In this document: positions 54,830 to 63,433 of the stretch, in pieces
How positions within the stretch are numbered: the stretch's first letter is position 1
How the letters are laid out: each line of letters opens with the position of its first letter
NCBI GenBank assembly: GCA_964621615.1
Contig: CAZUMW010000025.1
Location: 1-63,760 of the forward strand
Direction of reading: 5' to 3'
Length of the DNA stretch: 63,760 nucleotides
Source of the DNA: CAZUMW01 sp964621615
GTDB taxonomy: Bacteria > Desulfobacterota > WTBG01 > CAIYCZ01 > CAIRTM01
Translations under genes and position numbers: made by a program
The notes under the pieces: model-generated
What the model was told of the DNA's origin: nothing
Seen by the model: the letters and a program-made list of their open reading frames with translations, nothing else
The model's database searches: none

Positions 54830-56095
54830 TTAATTTTTCTTCTGCTTATAGCTCTCTATGAGAATCTTTGACACTTCAGGCCTGATCACCCGGGGATCGG
54901 GGACCTGCTCGTTCATGAACATTTCTCTAAGCACCCTGCCTGAAATAGTAACCGGTGTCCACCCTTTATCCTTATGCACATCCACCAGCCCCACGTGACC
55001 AAGCTCCTCATAATAAGCTGCAAAACCGATATTGACGTTTTCGATAAGAAGCTCTCCATTGAGGTGCTCGAATTTACGCTGCGCCTCGAGCGGGTCCCAT
55101 ATGTCGGACCCGTCGTCGAATGGTGCGTCCGCATGCTTGCGCCCGATAATGATATTGGTGAAGCCGAAATTCTGCCGGTATATGGCGTGCATAACCGCCT
55201 CTTTCGGGCCGGCGTAGAACATCTTTATATCAAGCCCCAGCAGAATAAACTGATCGTTGATGTCATACCCCCTCTCCTGCCACAGCTGCTGGTCCTTGTC
55301 GCCGCCATCGCCAAGCAGCCGGTTGTCCACAAGGCATTTATAGCATTCCATGCGCGTTTTTGCCGGCACATCATCTGATTTTGTTTCACCCACCAGCGGG
55401 TTAAGCACAACACCGGTAAAACAACCCTGCCGTGTGACGGCTTCAGCTCCCGCCACCATTGCATACTCGTGTGCGCGATGCAGGGGGTTTCTGGTCTGAA
55501 AGGCAACTATTTTTTCCCATCCACGATCTTTGAAAAGCTGACGGGTTTTCGCCGGACTCAGTATGTATTCGCCAAAATCGGGATTCGGCTCCTGCGGCAG
55601 CACCTGCACCTCGCCGCCGAGCAGCCAGCCGCGCGGGTCATCGTTTACGATGCGGGCTCCGGGATGATCGGTACGTGCTGTTCCGTAAACCCTTTCGTTA
55701 TACATATCCTTGTCAAACGGGAAAATGTCGCTCACGGTGAGCACGCCTACTGTTTGCCCGTCTTCAGTTATTATAGCGACTTGCTCTCCCTCGGCAAGCC
55801 GGTCTGCTTCATCCTTCATAACCGGAAATGACAGCGGGATCGTCCATGCATATTTTTTGCCGTTCCGGACGATCACCTCCTCTTCCAGAACCTGATTGAA
55901 CTCTTCGCGCCCCATAGGGCCGGTCAGCGGTGACAGACCCCCGTCGCCTATGCGGTTAAGGGTAGACAGGTCGGCCGGGCTGATGGTGTATTTTTTTAAA
56001 GATGCCGCTTTTTTCCTGATATCTGCTGCCTGATCCGCAGGGACCATACGGTCAACCGGTTCCTGCAGTCCGCCATGAACTGGATAACTTCCCAT
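54830..56095 (-). CDS. sat: Sulfate adenylyltransferase (ATP sulfurylase)
   Basis: A 421-residue monofunctional ATP sulfurylase that makes adenosine 5-phosphosulfate (APS) from ATP and sulfate. The PUA-like N-domain includes LNRIGDGGLSPLTGPMG. Catalytic motifs are FQTRNPLHRAHEY (Q-T-R-N-P-x-H-R) and IGRKHADAPFD, with the GVVLNPLVGETKSDD loop. The end ISGRVLREMFMNE is typical. No APS kinase domain is fused, but cysC lies 82 bp upstream on the same strand. In dissimilatory sulfate reducers sat stands beside apr genes; here the cysC and permease neighbours point to PAPS production. Confidence 0.97.
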   Translation of the reverse strand: MGSYPVHGGLQEPVDRMVPADQAADIRKKAASLKKYTISPADLSTLNRIGDGGLSPLTGPMGREEFNQVLEEEVIVRNGKKYAWTIPLSFPVMKDEADRLAEGEQVAIITEDGQTVGVLTVSDIFPFDKDMYNERVYGTARTDHPGARIVNDDPRGWLLGGEVQVLPQEPNPDFGEYILSPAKTRQLFKDRGWEKIVAFQTRNPLHRAHEYAMVAGAEAVTRQGCFTGVVLNPLVGETKSDDVPAKTRMECYKCLVDNRLLGDGGDKDQQLWQERGYDINDQFILLGLDIKMFYAGPKEAVMHAIYRQNFGFTNIIIGRKHADAPFDDGSDIWDPLEAQRKFEHLNGELLIENVNIGFAAYYEELGHVGLVDVHKDKGWTPVTISGRVLREMFMNEQVPDPRVIRPEVSKILIESYKQKKN

Positions 56096-56177
56096 AACGC
56101 ATTCCTCTCTTTAGTATATATGCTGTTTCATTGCAGGATTGTGCCTGCTGCATGGTGCGCAATCCCGGGATATTACA

Positions 56178-56819
56178 CTAATTAGCGGGGCGGTCCGCCT
56201 TCTCCGCCGGTAGCATCAAATAGCCGTTGTGCTGCAAAAAACCGATCACCGCATCCGCACACTGATCGACATTCATTGCGCCGGAATCGATAGTGATCTC
56301 TGCGTTAAGCGGCTCTTCATACGGCGCGGAAATACCGGTAAACTCGGCAATCTCCCCTGCCCGCGCTTTTTTGTACAGCCCCTTGGGATCGCGCTGCTCG
56401 CAGGTATCCAGATCGCACTGCACGAAGATCTCCACCATGTCGCCGTCCTCCACGATGCTTCTGACCTGATCGCGGTCCTTGCGGTACGGAGAAATAAAGG
56501 CGGTGGACACAATGATGCCGGCATCGACAAACAGCTTTGCCACTTCCCCGATCCGCCGGATATTTTCCGTTCGGTCCTCGGGCGAAAACCCGAGATTTTT
56601 ATTCAACCCGAAGCGGATATTGTCGCCATCAAGCACATAGGTATGATGGCCCATGTCAAACAGCTTTTTTTCGACCGCGTTGGCGATTGTCGACTTTCCG
56701 CACCCCGACAGTCCTGTATACCACAGAATCACACCGCGGTTTTTATTGCGCTGCTCGCGCTCCTGCTTGCTCACCAGGCCGTGATGCCAGGTAATGTTTT
56801 TGCTTTTCGGTTCGCTCAT
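56178..56819 (-). CDS. cysC: Adenylylsulfate (APS) kinase
   Basis: A 213-residue kinase that phosphorylates APS to PAPS. Walker A is TGLSGCGKSTIA. APS-binding residues lie in LDGDNIRFGLNKNLGFSPED and ENIRRIGEVAKLF. FISPYRKDRD and DPKGLYKKARAGEI form the lid region. The start ATG was chosen behind GGAGGA; the longer frame adds unrelated leader. It is encoded upstream of sat on the same strand, so both probably lie on one transcript. Confidence 0.97.
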   Translation of the reverse strand: MSEPKSKNITWHHGLVSKQEREQRNKNRGVILWYTGLSGCGKSTIANAVEKKLFDMGHHTYVLDGDNIRFGLNKNLGFSPEDRTENIRRIGEVAKLFVDAGIIVSTAFISPYRKDRDQVRSIVEDGDMVEIFVQCDLDTCEQRDPKGLYKKARAGEIAEFTGISAPYEEPLNAEITIDSGAMNVDQCADAVIGFLQHNGYLMLPAEKADRPAN

Positions 56820-56904
56820 TGTCCTCCTCCATATAAATGCTGTACTGTTAATCCGGTTCACCCCCATCGCAGTGACAACAACGTACCGCCCGGTGCCGGA
56901 GCCC

Positions 56905-57828
56905 TTAATGTTTTGCTAAAATAGCTTTTGTCTTTGCAATATCTTTTTGGATCTGCACAGCAAGCTGTTCAGGCCCGTCAAATTTGCGCTCATCGCGAAT
57001 GCGCTTCACAAAATACAGAGTTACTTCTTTTCCGTACAGGTCGCCCGCAAAGTCAAACAGGTGAGCCTCAATCGTGCGCTTTTTTCCCTCAAAGGTCGGA
57101 TTAACACCGATATTGACCACACCGTCGTATGTTCCATAGGGCGTTTTCGCCCAGATTGCGTATATACCGTTTGCAGGCACCAGATCCTTAATGTGGCTTA
57201 AGTTGGCGGTTGGGAAACCGATCCTTCGGCGCTGACCGTACACGACTGTTCCTGATATAGCGTAATCGCTGCCCAGCAGCTTTGCGGCGAGCGATACACG
57301 CCCCTCAGTGATAAACCGGCGAATGGTGGTGCTGCGGACCGGGATGTTCTTGATGGTGATATCCCGCACCACATGAACCCGGTAGCCATAATTTTTTCCC
57401 ATGTGCTCCAGCAGAGTCACATTACCTTTTCGGCCTTTGCCGAAGGCGTAATCGCTGCCGATAATGATTTCGCACGGATTAATCCGCTCGCAGATAACGG
57501 TGCGGACAAATTCCTCCGGTTCTCTATCAGCGAATTCGCGGGAAAAGCGCTCACATATAAGATAATCGATACCGACTTTTTCTATAAGATCGGCCTTTTC
57601 TTCAAATGTGGTAATTTTAAGCGGCTCAGCCTCAGGCCGGAGCACATTCAGCGGGTGCGGATAAAATGTATAGACGATGGAAACGCCATGAAGGGCGCGT
57701 GCGCGCTCAATCGCCTTGTTCAGTATTTTCTGATGCCCAAGATGAACTCCATCGAAATTTCCCAGGGTAACAACAGGATTCGGCAAATCATATGAACGGC
57801 AGTTTCTGCTTCCTGTGATAATCTGCAT
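56905..57828 (-). CDS. ribF: Bifunctional riboflavin kinase / FAD synthetase
   Basis: A 307-residue enzyme that converts riboflavin to FMN and then FAD. The N-terminal adenylyltransferase (about 15-180) has NFDGVHLGHQKIL and the RxST-like region PVRSTTIRRFI. The C-terminal kinase (about 185-305) has GQRRRIGFPTANL and GVVNIGVNPTFEG. Length and order are standard. There is no FMN riboswitch-like sequence in the short upstream gap. It lies upstream of cysC on the same strand. Confidence 0.97.
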   Translation of the reverse strand: MQIITGSRNCRSYDLPNPVVTLGNFDGVHLGHQKILNKAIERARALHGVSIVYTFYPHPLNVLRPEAEPLKITTFEEKADLIEKVGIDYLICERFSREFADREPEEFVRTVICERINPCEIIIGSDYAFGKGRKGNVTLLEHMGKNYGYRVHVVRDITIKNIPVRSTTIRRFITEGRVSLAAKLLGSDYAISGTVVYGQRRRIGFPTANLSHIKDLVPANGIYAIWAKTPYGTYDGVVNIGVNPTFEGKKRTIEAHLFDFAGDLYGKEVTLYFVKRIRDERKFDGPEQLAVQIQKDIAKTKAILAKH

Positions 57829-57880
57829 TATATGCTTTATTCTTTGGCAATGTGCTCTTGCGAGCTAAATTAACCCGGTT

Positions 57881-58282
57881 TCAACCGCCGGCGGCGTTGA
57901 CCATTTTGGCGCTGCCCTCAGCTACCAGTGAACCGCTGCCGGAAAGTATCCGGGCAGAGGCATAAATAATATTTTTCTTAACCGTATCAATCTTTCCTGT
58001 GCATCGCAGGGGCTCCCCCACCTTGGCCTGTGCCCTGAAGCGTGCGCTAATTTCGCCGGTCAGAACAGTAAGCCCGCGGTGCACAGCCGCCTTTGCCATT
58101 ATTTCGTCAAGCAGCGTGACAATGATTCCGCCGTGCACAATTCCTGCCCACCCCTGAAACTGCTCCCCGGGCACAAAAGTCGTCTCAACCGTCTGCCCGT
58201 CATCGCTGCAGGAAAAAGAGAGCTGCATCCCCCCGGCATTTTTGCTGCCGCAGGCAAAGCAGTTATCATTATCAGTGAGCAT
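57881..58282 (-). CDS. PaaI-type hotdog thioesterase
   Basis: A 133-residue hotdog-fold protein. It begins NCFACGSKNAGGMQL, a Cys-containing opening typical of one thioesterase subgroup. The catalytic-loop region is GWAGIVHGGIIVTLLDEIMA, and AQAKVGEPLRCTGKID follows. It probably hydrolyses acyl-CoA or acyl-ACP in the cytoplasm. It is co-directional with ribF, 52 bp upstream. Confidence 0.85.
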   Translation of the reverse strand: MLTDNDNCFACGSKNAGGMQLSFSCSDDGQTVETTFVPGEQFQGWAGIVHGGIIVTLLDEIMAKAAVHRGLTVLTGEISARFRAQAKVGEPLRCTGKIDTVKKNIIYASARILSGSGSLVAEGSAKMVNAAGG

Positions 58283-58406
58283 GACCGGAAGCTTTCAGGT
58301 GATTTTTAGAGTTGAATAAGCCGCACAAAAAAACACGGAACTTCTTGACAAAAATAAATCTTTATTATAAGTATAAAAAATTAAAATTGCAAACACTTAA
58401 ACGTGC

Positions 58407-58494
58407 GCCGAAGTGGTGGAATTGGTAGACACGCAAGGTTCAGGACCTTGTGAGGGTTAACCTCGTGCCGGTTCGAGTCCGGCCTTCGGCACCA
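58407..58494 (+). tRNA. tRNA-Leu (anticodon CAG); probable attachment site
   Basis: An 88-nt type II tRNA. Acceptor GCCGAAG pairs with CTTCGGC, with discriminator A and encoded CCA. The anticodon stem CAAGG/CCTTG encloses TTCAGGA (anticodon CAG). The variable arm is TGAGGGTTAACCTCG-like and the T-arm is GGTTCGAGTCC. A tyrosine recombinase gene begins its 3-prime end 8 bp downstream, the usual layout of an element integrated at a tRNA 3-prime end. Confidence 0.96.
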
Positions 58495-58501
58495 AATCTC
58501 G

Positions 58502-59674
58502 CTAACAGCCCGAAATCGCTTTGGTTTCGGGCTTTGTTTTTGCGCAGGGTGCAGATAGGGTGCAGGCAGGTGCACTGTCGAGCCGGTCGACAATGCCGCT
58601 GTTGGCGGTGTTTCTGATCCAGGAGCCGTACACGTCAACGGTCATCTGGATGCTTGAATGGCCCAGCTGATCCTTGACATACATCGGGCTCACCCCCGAT
58701 GACAACAGTAAACTGGCATAGGTGTGGCGGATATCATGCAGCCTTATGTGTCGAAGCCCGGCCGCTTTCAACACCCGGTTGAATGTATACCGGACCATGT
58801 TCTGGTCCCGCCGCTTACCGTTTCGGCAAAACACCGGCTCGGTAAAAATATCCCGGCCGGACATAAGCACCTGCCGCTTGGCCTCGGTGTAGTGCTGCCG
58901 CAGACACCGTATGAGCTGCGCCGACATGTCCACCCGGCGGGATTTTCCCGTTTTGGTCCGCCCGAGGCTGCCGCGCCGAAAAGAGCGCTTGACCGTCACA
59001 AAGGCGCCCTGCCAGTCGATGTCTCCCCAGCACAGCCCGAGCAGTTCCCCCAGTCGCATTCCGGTGCGAAACGCACACAGAAAAAACGGATGCCAGGCAG
59101 GGTACCGCTGCCGGCACACCTGTAAAAAAAATGCCACCTCATCCTGGGTGAACGGTTCACAGTGAATGGTTTTGTCCCGTTTTATTTCCATTCGCTTCAA
59201 AAGCCCCGCAGTCGGGTTAGTGCTGATAAGCTCATCGTCAATGGCATAATTAAACGGACCGCTTATCACGTCTTTCACCAGTGCGATGGTGCTTCGAGAG
59301 TAGCCCTTCTCATACAGGCCAAACAAAAAAGATCGCAGCTCCGAGCGCCGAATCTGATCGAGGGCCTTTTTGCCGATTACCGGACAGACTTTCGTGTGCA
59401 AAATATCTTTGTACCGGCAATAGGTGGTCTCACGTCGCAGCGGCCGTATGTAATGTTCCAGCCACTGCTGTGCATACTGCTCAAAAAGCGGTATCTGCCG
59501 GGTGTCATCGATCCAGCCGACATCTTCTGCGGCAAGTTTCTGCCGGGCTTTTTGTGCAAATGCACGTGCCGCCTTTTTGTCCCCGATCCGCTTTGAACGG
59601 CGCTTGCCGTCATGGGCAATAAAGACCCAGTAGGTACCGGAGCCTTTGGGTTTTTCGCGCACGGTTACTCCCAT
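58502..59674 (-). CDS. int: Tyrosine-recombinase integrase
   Basis: A 390-residue phage-type integrase. An N-terminal arm-binding domain (about 1-60, with KGSGTYWVFIAHDGKRRSKR) is followed by a core-binding SAM-like domain at about 75-165. The catalytic domain has the first Arg in FRTGMRLGELLGL, the HxxR in HDIRHTYASLLL, the second His in LGHSSIQMT and the nucleophile Tyr in VDVYGSW. All are intact. The start was put at the ATG behind AAAGGAGG. It would integrate and, with the neighbouring excisionase-like protein, excise the element at tRNA-Leu. Confidence 0.95.
   Translation of the reverse strand: MGVTVREKPKGSGTYWVFIAHDGKRRSKRIGDKKAARAFAQKARQKLAAEDVGWIDDTRQIPLFEQYAQQWLEHYIRPLRRETTYCRYKDILHTKVCPVIGKKALDQIRRSELRSFLFGLYEKGYSRSTIALVKDVISGPFNYAIDDELISTNPTAGLLKRMEIKRDKTIHCEPFTQDEVAFFLQVCRQRYPAWHPFFLCAFRTGMRLGELLGLCWGDIDWQGAFVTVKRSFRRGSLGRTKTGKSRRVDMSAQLIRCLRQHYTEAKRQVLMSGRDIFTEPVFCRNGKRRDQNMVRYTFNRVLKAAGLRHIRLHDIRHTYASLLLSSGVSPMYVKDQLGHSSIQMTVDVYGSWIRNTANSGIVDRLDSAPACTLSAPCAKTKPETKAISGC
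58507..58540 (+). terminator. tRNA-Leu terminator overlapping the integrase 3-prime end
   Basis: AGCCCGAAATC pairs with GGTTTCGGGCT (one G-U) around a short loop, followed on the plus strand by TTGTTTTT. It is placed to end the tRNA-Leu transcript and at the same time encodes the last residues (KPETKAISGC) of the integrase on the minus strand. Confidence 0.7.
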
Positions 59675-59770
59675 ATATCCCTCCTTTCTAACGTGCGCAG
59701 AAAACACCCTATATGGCACCAGTCATTGTGCCACAGAAAAAACCGGGGCTGCAATATAATTATTTCACGG

Positions 59771-60016
59771 TCAGGCGATACCATCGAGAAGCTCATCCAC
59801 CATGCGGTCAAGTTTTGTGTTATCGAGCCGGTACCCCTCCATCCACCGGTCAAACTCCCCTACCCTCACAAGAATCTTTCGTTGCAGCCGAAACGCCGGG
59901 ATCGGATTGTCCACATCGGAGAGGTATTCTCGCAGCGTGCGCACCGGAATCGATGAATATTCAGACAGACCTTTCAAATCAAGATACTGCTCACCATTCG
60001 GTTTTTTATGATTCAT
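59771..60016 (-). CDS. Excisionase-like helix-turn-helix protein
   Basis: An 81-residue protein of the small MerR/excisionase-type DNA-binding fold: YLDLKGLSEYSSIPVRTLRE and a C-terminal PIPAFRLQRKILVRVGEFDRW. This wording is typical of HTH_17 excisionases. It lies 96 bp upstream of the integrase gene on the same strand and probably directs excision or regulates int. Confidence 0.75.
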   Translation of the reverse strand: MNHKKPNGEQYLDLKGLSEYSSIPVRTLREYLSDVDNPIPAFRLQRKILVRVGEFDRWMEGYRLDNTKLDRMVDELLDGIA

Positions 60017-60069
60017 ATTAACGGCCTTTTCTAAAGGTCCTTTTTTTTGCTGTACATACAGCGTCCTGT

Positions 60070-60726
60070 CTAATACCAGCCCCGGGCATGCGGACAGGCA
60101 ACCACCTCCCGTTTAGGGGTTTTTCTGCCGCGATGCATATAAAAAAAGCCCAGCACATATCGCAGGGCATTCAAGGCGTAGAAGTTTTTCTCGGTGTCAG
60201 CGCCGATGTCTTCGAGCCGGAACGTGCTCATCTGGGTGTGAAGGATGCTGGGAGCCGGGATGTCAAGCCGTTTTGCTTTGCCCATATCCCGTGCCAGATA
60301 CAGCCCGAACTCAACATTGCCGGCAAACGGGGCAACCACCAGGCGGACACGGTGTATGGCCTGCCTGCGCACATAGGTTGCAAAGCCCTGGTGAAAGGCG
60401 CCGGTTTGGTCGTTTTGCTCGGCCGTGGCAAGGTAGTCGCAATTTAAGAGCCGTGCCGTTTCGGTCACCCGCGAACACAGATCATCCAGGAACCCGGTTT
60501 GCTGTTCTGCAAGCAGCCGCAGCGAGTGGTCCTGTCCGGGGGCGTGCGCCCGGGACGGATCCCGCTGGACACCGCATATGCAAAAGTAGCCCGGGAACCG
60601 TCCAGCAGGCCATGACAGCCCGCCGATCATGCTGTCAAAGGAGCAGATCGTGTCACCGCCATCCGGTGCGCGCACAAACACCTCGATACCCAATTCGGTC
60701 TTCCGTGAAAAAAGAATCTGCTGCAT
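60070..60726 (-). CDS. Unrecognised phage-element protein
   Basis: A 218-residue protein with no signal peptide. Visible segments: GIEVFVRAPDGGDTICSFD, YFCICGVQRDPSRAHAPG, CDYLATAEQNDQTGAFHQG, and a C-terminal YALNALRYVLGFFYMHRG. I do not recognise the family. It lies 14 bp after the terminase large subunit gene, where a portal gene would normally stand. The start was chosen at the second of two adjacent ATGs behind AAGGAG. Confidence 0.6.
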   Translation of the reverse strand: MQQILFSRKTELGIEVFVRAPDGGDTICSFDSMIGGLSWPAGRFPGYFCICGVQRDPSRAHAPGQDHSLRLLAEQQTGFLDDLCSRVTETARLLNCDYLATAEQNDQTGAFHQGFATYVRRQAIHRVRLVVAPFAGNVEFGLYLARDMGKAKRLDIPAPSILHTQMSTFRLEDIGADTEKNFYALNALRYVLGFFYMHRGRKTPKREVVACPHARGWY

Positions 60727-60740
60727 CATTGTTCTCCTTG

Positions 60741-62339
60741 TCAGAAACACCCGTCAAAAAACCCGCGGGCATAAAAGGTCAAACACAGGGCATCAGCCCG
60801 GTCCGGGGATCGTTTCAACAACTCGCGCATGGTCTGTTTTTTCATGACCCGGATTTTGCCGTTATAGATCTCATAGGTGGGACAGGCAAGCTCCTCGGCA
60901 AGCTGTTCATCAGGGGGCAGCATGGCCCCCGGGTCGGTCCTGAGCCACTCCCGGCACAACCACCACAGCTGATCGCGCAGCAAGGAAAACTCCCCCAGGT
61001 CCCCGCCGGTCAGGGTCGGTGCCGCGGCAACCTTGACCGGAACCGCGCTGCACCCCAGCCGCTGCATATGGGGCGCAACACCGGCGCCGAGTCCGGTTGC
61101 ATCCACATTGCAGGTCGAAACCGTGTGCTTTCGGTAAATGTCTGCCGCACGGTCCCCGGTCACGCAGGTATCCACACCGCCCCAGGCAACAAGAGGCGAA
61201 ACGAATCCGCCGTAGCGCAGGCAGACCACATTGGCGTCACTGCCGAACTCCCCGACATCGAGGCCCATCGTGGGCAGTACGTTTTCCGGTGGCCGCTGAC
61301 CATGGGCGGCAACGGAGGCGTCCCAGCGCTGCCGTGCCTGTGCGATCCACTGCCGGCTGATCAGCTGGCTGGTGCTTTGTGCCGGATACCGGCCAAGCAC
61401 CATGTAGGAAAACGCCGGCTCAACAATTTTGTACCGGCCGGGAGCAAGGGGCGGGTAGGTGCTGCCGCTTTGGGTTTGTGCGGTTTGCCCGATAAGGTAG
61501 TCGGGCAACAAAAAGCAATCACCCTCCTCCTGCTCCCCCTCAGCAAGCGGCCGGCACCATTCATGAATACGCCGGATTGTTGTTTCTCTGGTCACCGCCC
61601 CGGCAATAATGGTGCCGGCGGATGCAACGTTTGGATGAGCCAAGGCCGACAGCGGTACCACATGCGCCCGGCCGTCGCGCTCCATGCGGGCAACCTCGCC
61701 CACTTCACTTCGAGGGTTAAACATCACCAGCATCCGGGCATGGCCGCCAGACATGCAGGACTCGATCGCCCGGAACACTTCATCGGGAATCGCATCGGCC
61801 TCATCCAGCACGAACAACAGGTGCGGGGCATGTTTGCCGGCAAAGCGGGATTCCCGCTGTGTTTCGGTGCCGCTTGAGGGAATCGTCACCCCGGTGATAA
61901 AGGACTGTGCAGAGCGCGCTATGTGCAAAGTGGTCACCGTGTCGTTTTCAAACAAGTCGGGATGCTGCTCAACGATGCCGCCGATTTCCCCCCAAAGAAG
62001 CTTCTTAAGATTTGCCTCCGGCGGGGCGGCGGCGGTGTAGACCTGCGCCTGGGAAAAACACTTGTACCACCACAGGGCAATACGGGCAGCGGCATGGGTT
62101 TTGCCCACCGCATTTGCCGAGCGGGCGATGGTCACCGGGTGCTCACAGACGGCCCGCATCAGGGTTTTTACATCCAGGGTGTATTCTTCACCCAGGATGT
62201 TTTCTCCAAAGGCCACCGGGTCGTGTTGATATTGGTTGAAGTCGTGGCTGTCTTTTACCGTGAGCCCCTCAAGAGACTGCAATAGTTGATCGAACAGCTT
62301 TCCTCTCCTTGAGCTTCGATATGATTCTGTCCCGGACAT
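60741..62339 (-). CDS. Phage terminase large subunit
   Basis: A 532-residue DNA-packaging motor. ATPase part: Walker A-like SANAVGKTHAAA and Walker B LLFVLDEADAI, followed by the coupling segment MLVMFNPRSE. Nuclease part (RNase H-like): LDVGEFGSDANVV, TCNVDATGLGAG and SPDRADALCLTFY provide acidic residues. This length and order are standard for phage TerL. Its start overlaps the TerS-like gene by 71 bp. No portal or capsid gene follows it. Confidence 0.85.
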   Translation of the reverse strand: MSGTESYRSSRRGKLFDQLLQSLEGLTVKDSHDFNQYQHDPVAFGENILGEEYTLDVKTLMRAVCEHPVTIARSANAVGKTHAAARIALWWYKCFSQAQVYTAAAPPEANLKKLLWGEIGGIVEQHPDLFENDTVTTLHIARSAQSFITGVTIPSSGTETQRESRFAGKHAPHLLFVLDEADAIPDEVFRAIESCMSGGHARMLVMFNPRSEVGEVARMERDGRAHVVPLSALAHPNVASAGTIIAGAVTRETTIRRIHEWCRPLAEGEQEEGDCFLLPDYLIGQTAQTQSGSTYPPLAPGRYKIVEPAFSYMVLGRYPAQSTSQLISRQWIAQARQRWDASVAAHGQRPPENVLPTMGLDVGEFGSDANVVCLRYGGFVSPLVAWGGVDTCVTGDRAADIYRKHTVSTCNVDATGLGAGVAPHMQRLGCSAVPVKVAAAPTLTGGDLGEFSLLRDQLWWLCREWLRTDPGAMLPPDEQLAEELACPTYEIYNGKIRVMKKQTMRELLKRSPDRADALCLTFYARGFFDGCF

Positions 62340-62769
62340 CGGGTGCTACCTCCCCTATGGTTTCAAGGACTGTTTTTTGAAATTCTGCTGCTGCCTGCAT
62401 ATCAAAAAGTGTCTGATAGATCGTAAGCTGCAAATTAAGCTGGCTTCTGATTTCTGCCATGGTTCGAAGCGCCAGCTCACGGGATGACTTGTTGCCGGCG
62501 TCATGTACAACCTCTGCGCGCAGGGTATCGAGCAGCTCGTTGGCATCCGCATTAATTCTTCGCAGCTGGGCAAGGGTGTCGATCTCTTCTGCCACCACCT
62601 TGTGGGCCGACTCCATCGTCATGTTTTTAACCACCGCGACGTTTAGTTCCTTTTTTGCCTGGCTGATTGCCCCGGGCGTTACATTGAAATATTTAGCAAC
62701 GTCGGTAACGGATTTTCCAGAGCGAAGTAATTGGTTTAACTTTAGTTTGTCAATTTTTGGTTTTGGCAT
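62269..62769 (-). CDS. Terminase small subunit-like protein
   Basis: A 166-residue protein with an N-terminal helix-turn-helix (LNQLLRSGKSVTDVAKYFN, then TPGAISQAKKEL), followed by long helices suited to oligomerisation. Position directly before TerL and this layout fit a terminase small subunit, which recognises the packaging site. The start was set at the ATG of MPKPKIDKL. Confidence 0.65.
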   Translation of the reverse strand: MPKPKIDKLKLNQLLRSGKSVTDVAKYFNVTPGAISQAKKELNVAVVKNMTMESAHKVVAEEIDTLAQLRRINADANELLDTLRAEVVHDAGNKSSRELALRTMAEIRSQLNLQLTIYQTLFDMQAAAEFQKTVLETIGEVAPDVRDRIISKLKERKAVRSTIAVS

Positions 62770-62800
62770 TTCTAAATGTTTCCTTAACAGTACGTAAAAT

Positions 62801-63433
62801 TTACGCTTCATTTTCGGAAAGCGCTGCGTGTTCGTTTTTCGAACTGCGCCGGTGTATTTCTGTCATCAAGTCCTCAAATTCAAGTGTTTGATCACTCAAC
62901 GGCAGTGCATTTATATTTTTCGAATTGCCGACGAGTACCGGTTTATCGGCAGGAAAGCCGTTGCGAACATTTTTCTGTTCCGACCTGCCAGGCAAGTATG
63001 CTGGATGGGAACAGCTGGTTTTTTTCAGGGCCTTGTATTCAGCTATGAAGCGTTTTTCTAAAAAGGGCAGGTCCGTCTCCTTGGTCTCACCGGCGCGGGA
63101 CCAAGAGCCGAACAAAGTCTTGATGACCGTATGGATGACAGGATCAGCGAACACGACACTTTTGTGCGTGCCGACATGGCGAAGTGCGTGTAAGAAATCA
63201 TTCCATGCATACAATGCACGATCATCAGGTGTTCCTGAGATCATTTCGCGTATCTCGCAAATTTTCGGGAAAAACTTGCACTGCGTAATGATCCAGTTGA
63301 AAATTTTTTCTAAATTCTCGTCTTGATATTTCTTAAATTCCTGGAGATAGAAATATTGCTGCGCCTCTGATAATTCGACGCGATGCGCTTCGGCAGCGAG
63401 AATCAAGTGTTTGAGAATTTTTTCGTCACACAT
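62801..63433 (-). CDS. DUF6475-like phage replication-associated protein
   Basis: A 210-residue protein whose middle resembles a phage family often found with replication genes (KICEIREMISGTPDDRALYA, then LHALRHVGTHKSVVFADP). The function is not established; a helicase-loader role has been suggested for similarly placed genes. It overlaps the upstream gene by 8 bp. The C-terminal 60 residues are polar and probably disordered. Confidence 0.6.
   Translation of the reverse strand: MCDEKILKHLILAAEAHRVELSEAQQYFYLQEFKKYQDENLEKIFNWIITQCKFFPKICEIREMISGTPDDRALYAWNDFLHALRHVGTHKSVVFADPVIHTVIKTLFGSWSRAGETKETDLPFLEKRFIAEYKALKKTSCSHPAYLPGRSEQKNVRNGFPADKPVLVGNSKNINALPLSDQTLEFEDLMTEIHRRSSKNEHAALSENEA

Noticed and set aside
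60273..61877. 534-codon plus-strand frame opposite the terminase genes
   Set aside because: Low-complexity, Pro/Arg/His-rich translation overlapping TerL and its neighbour; not a plausible protein.
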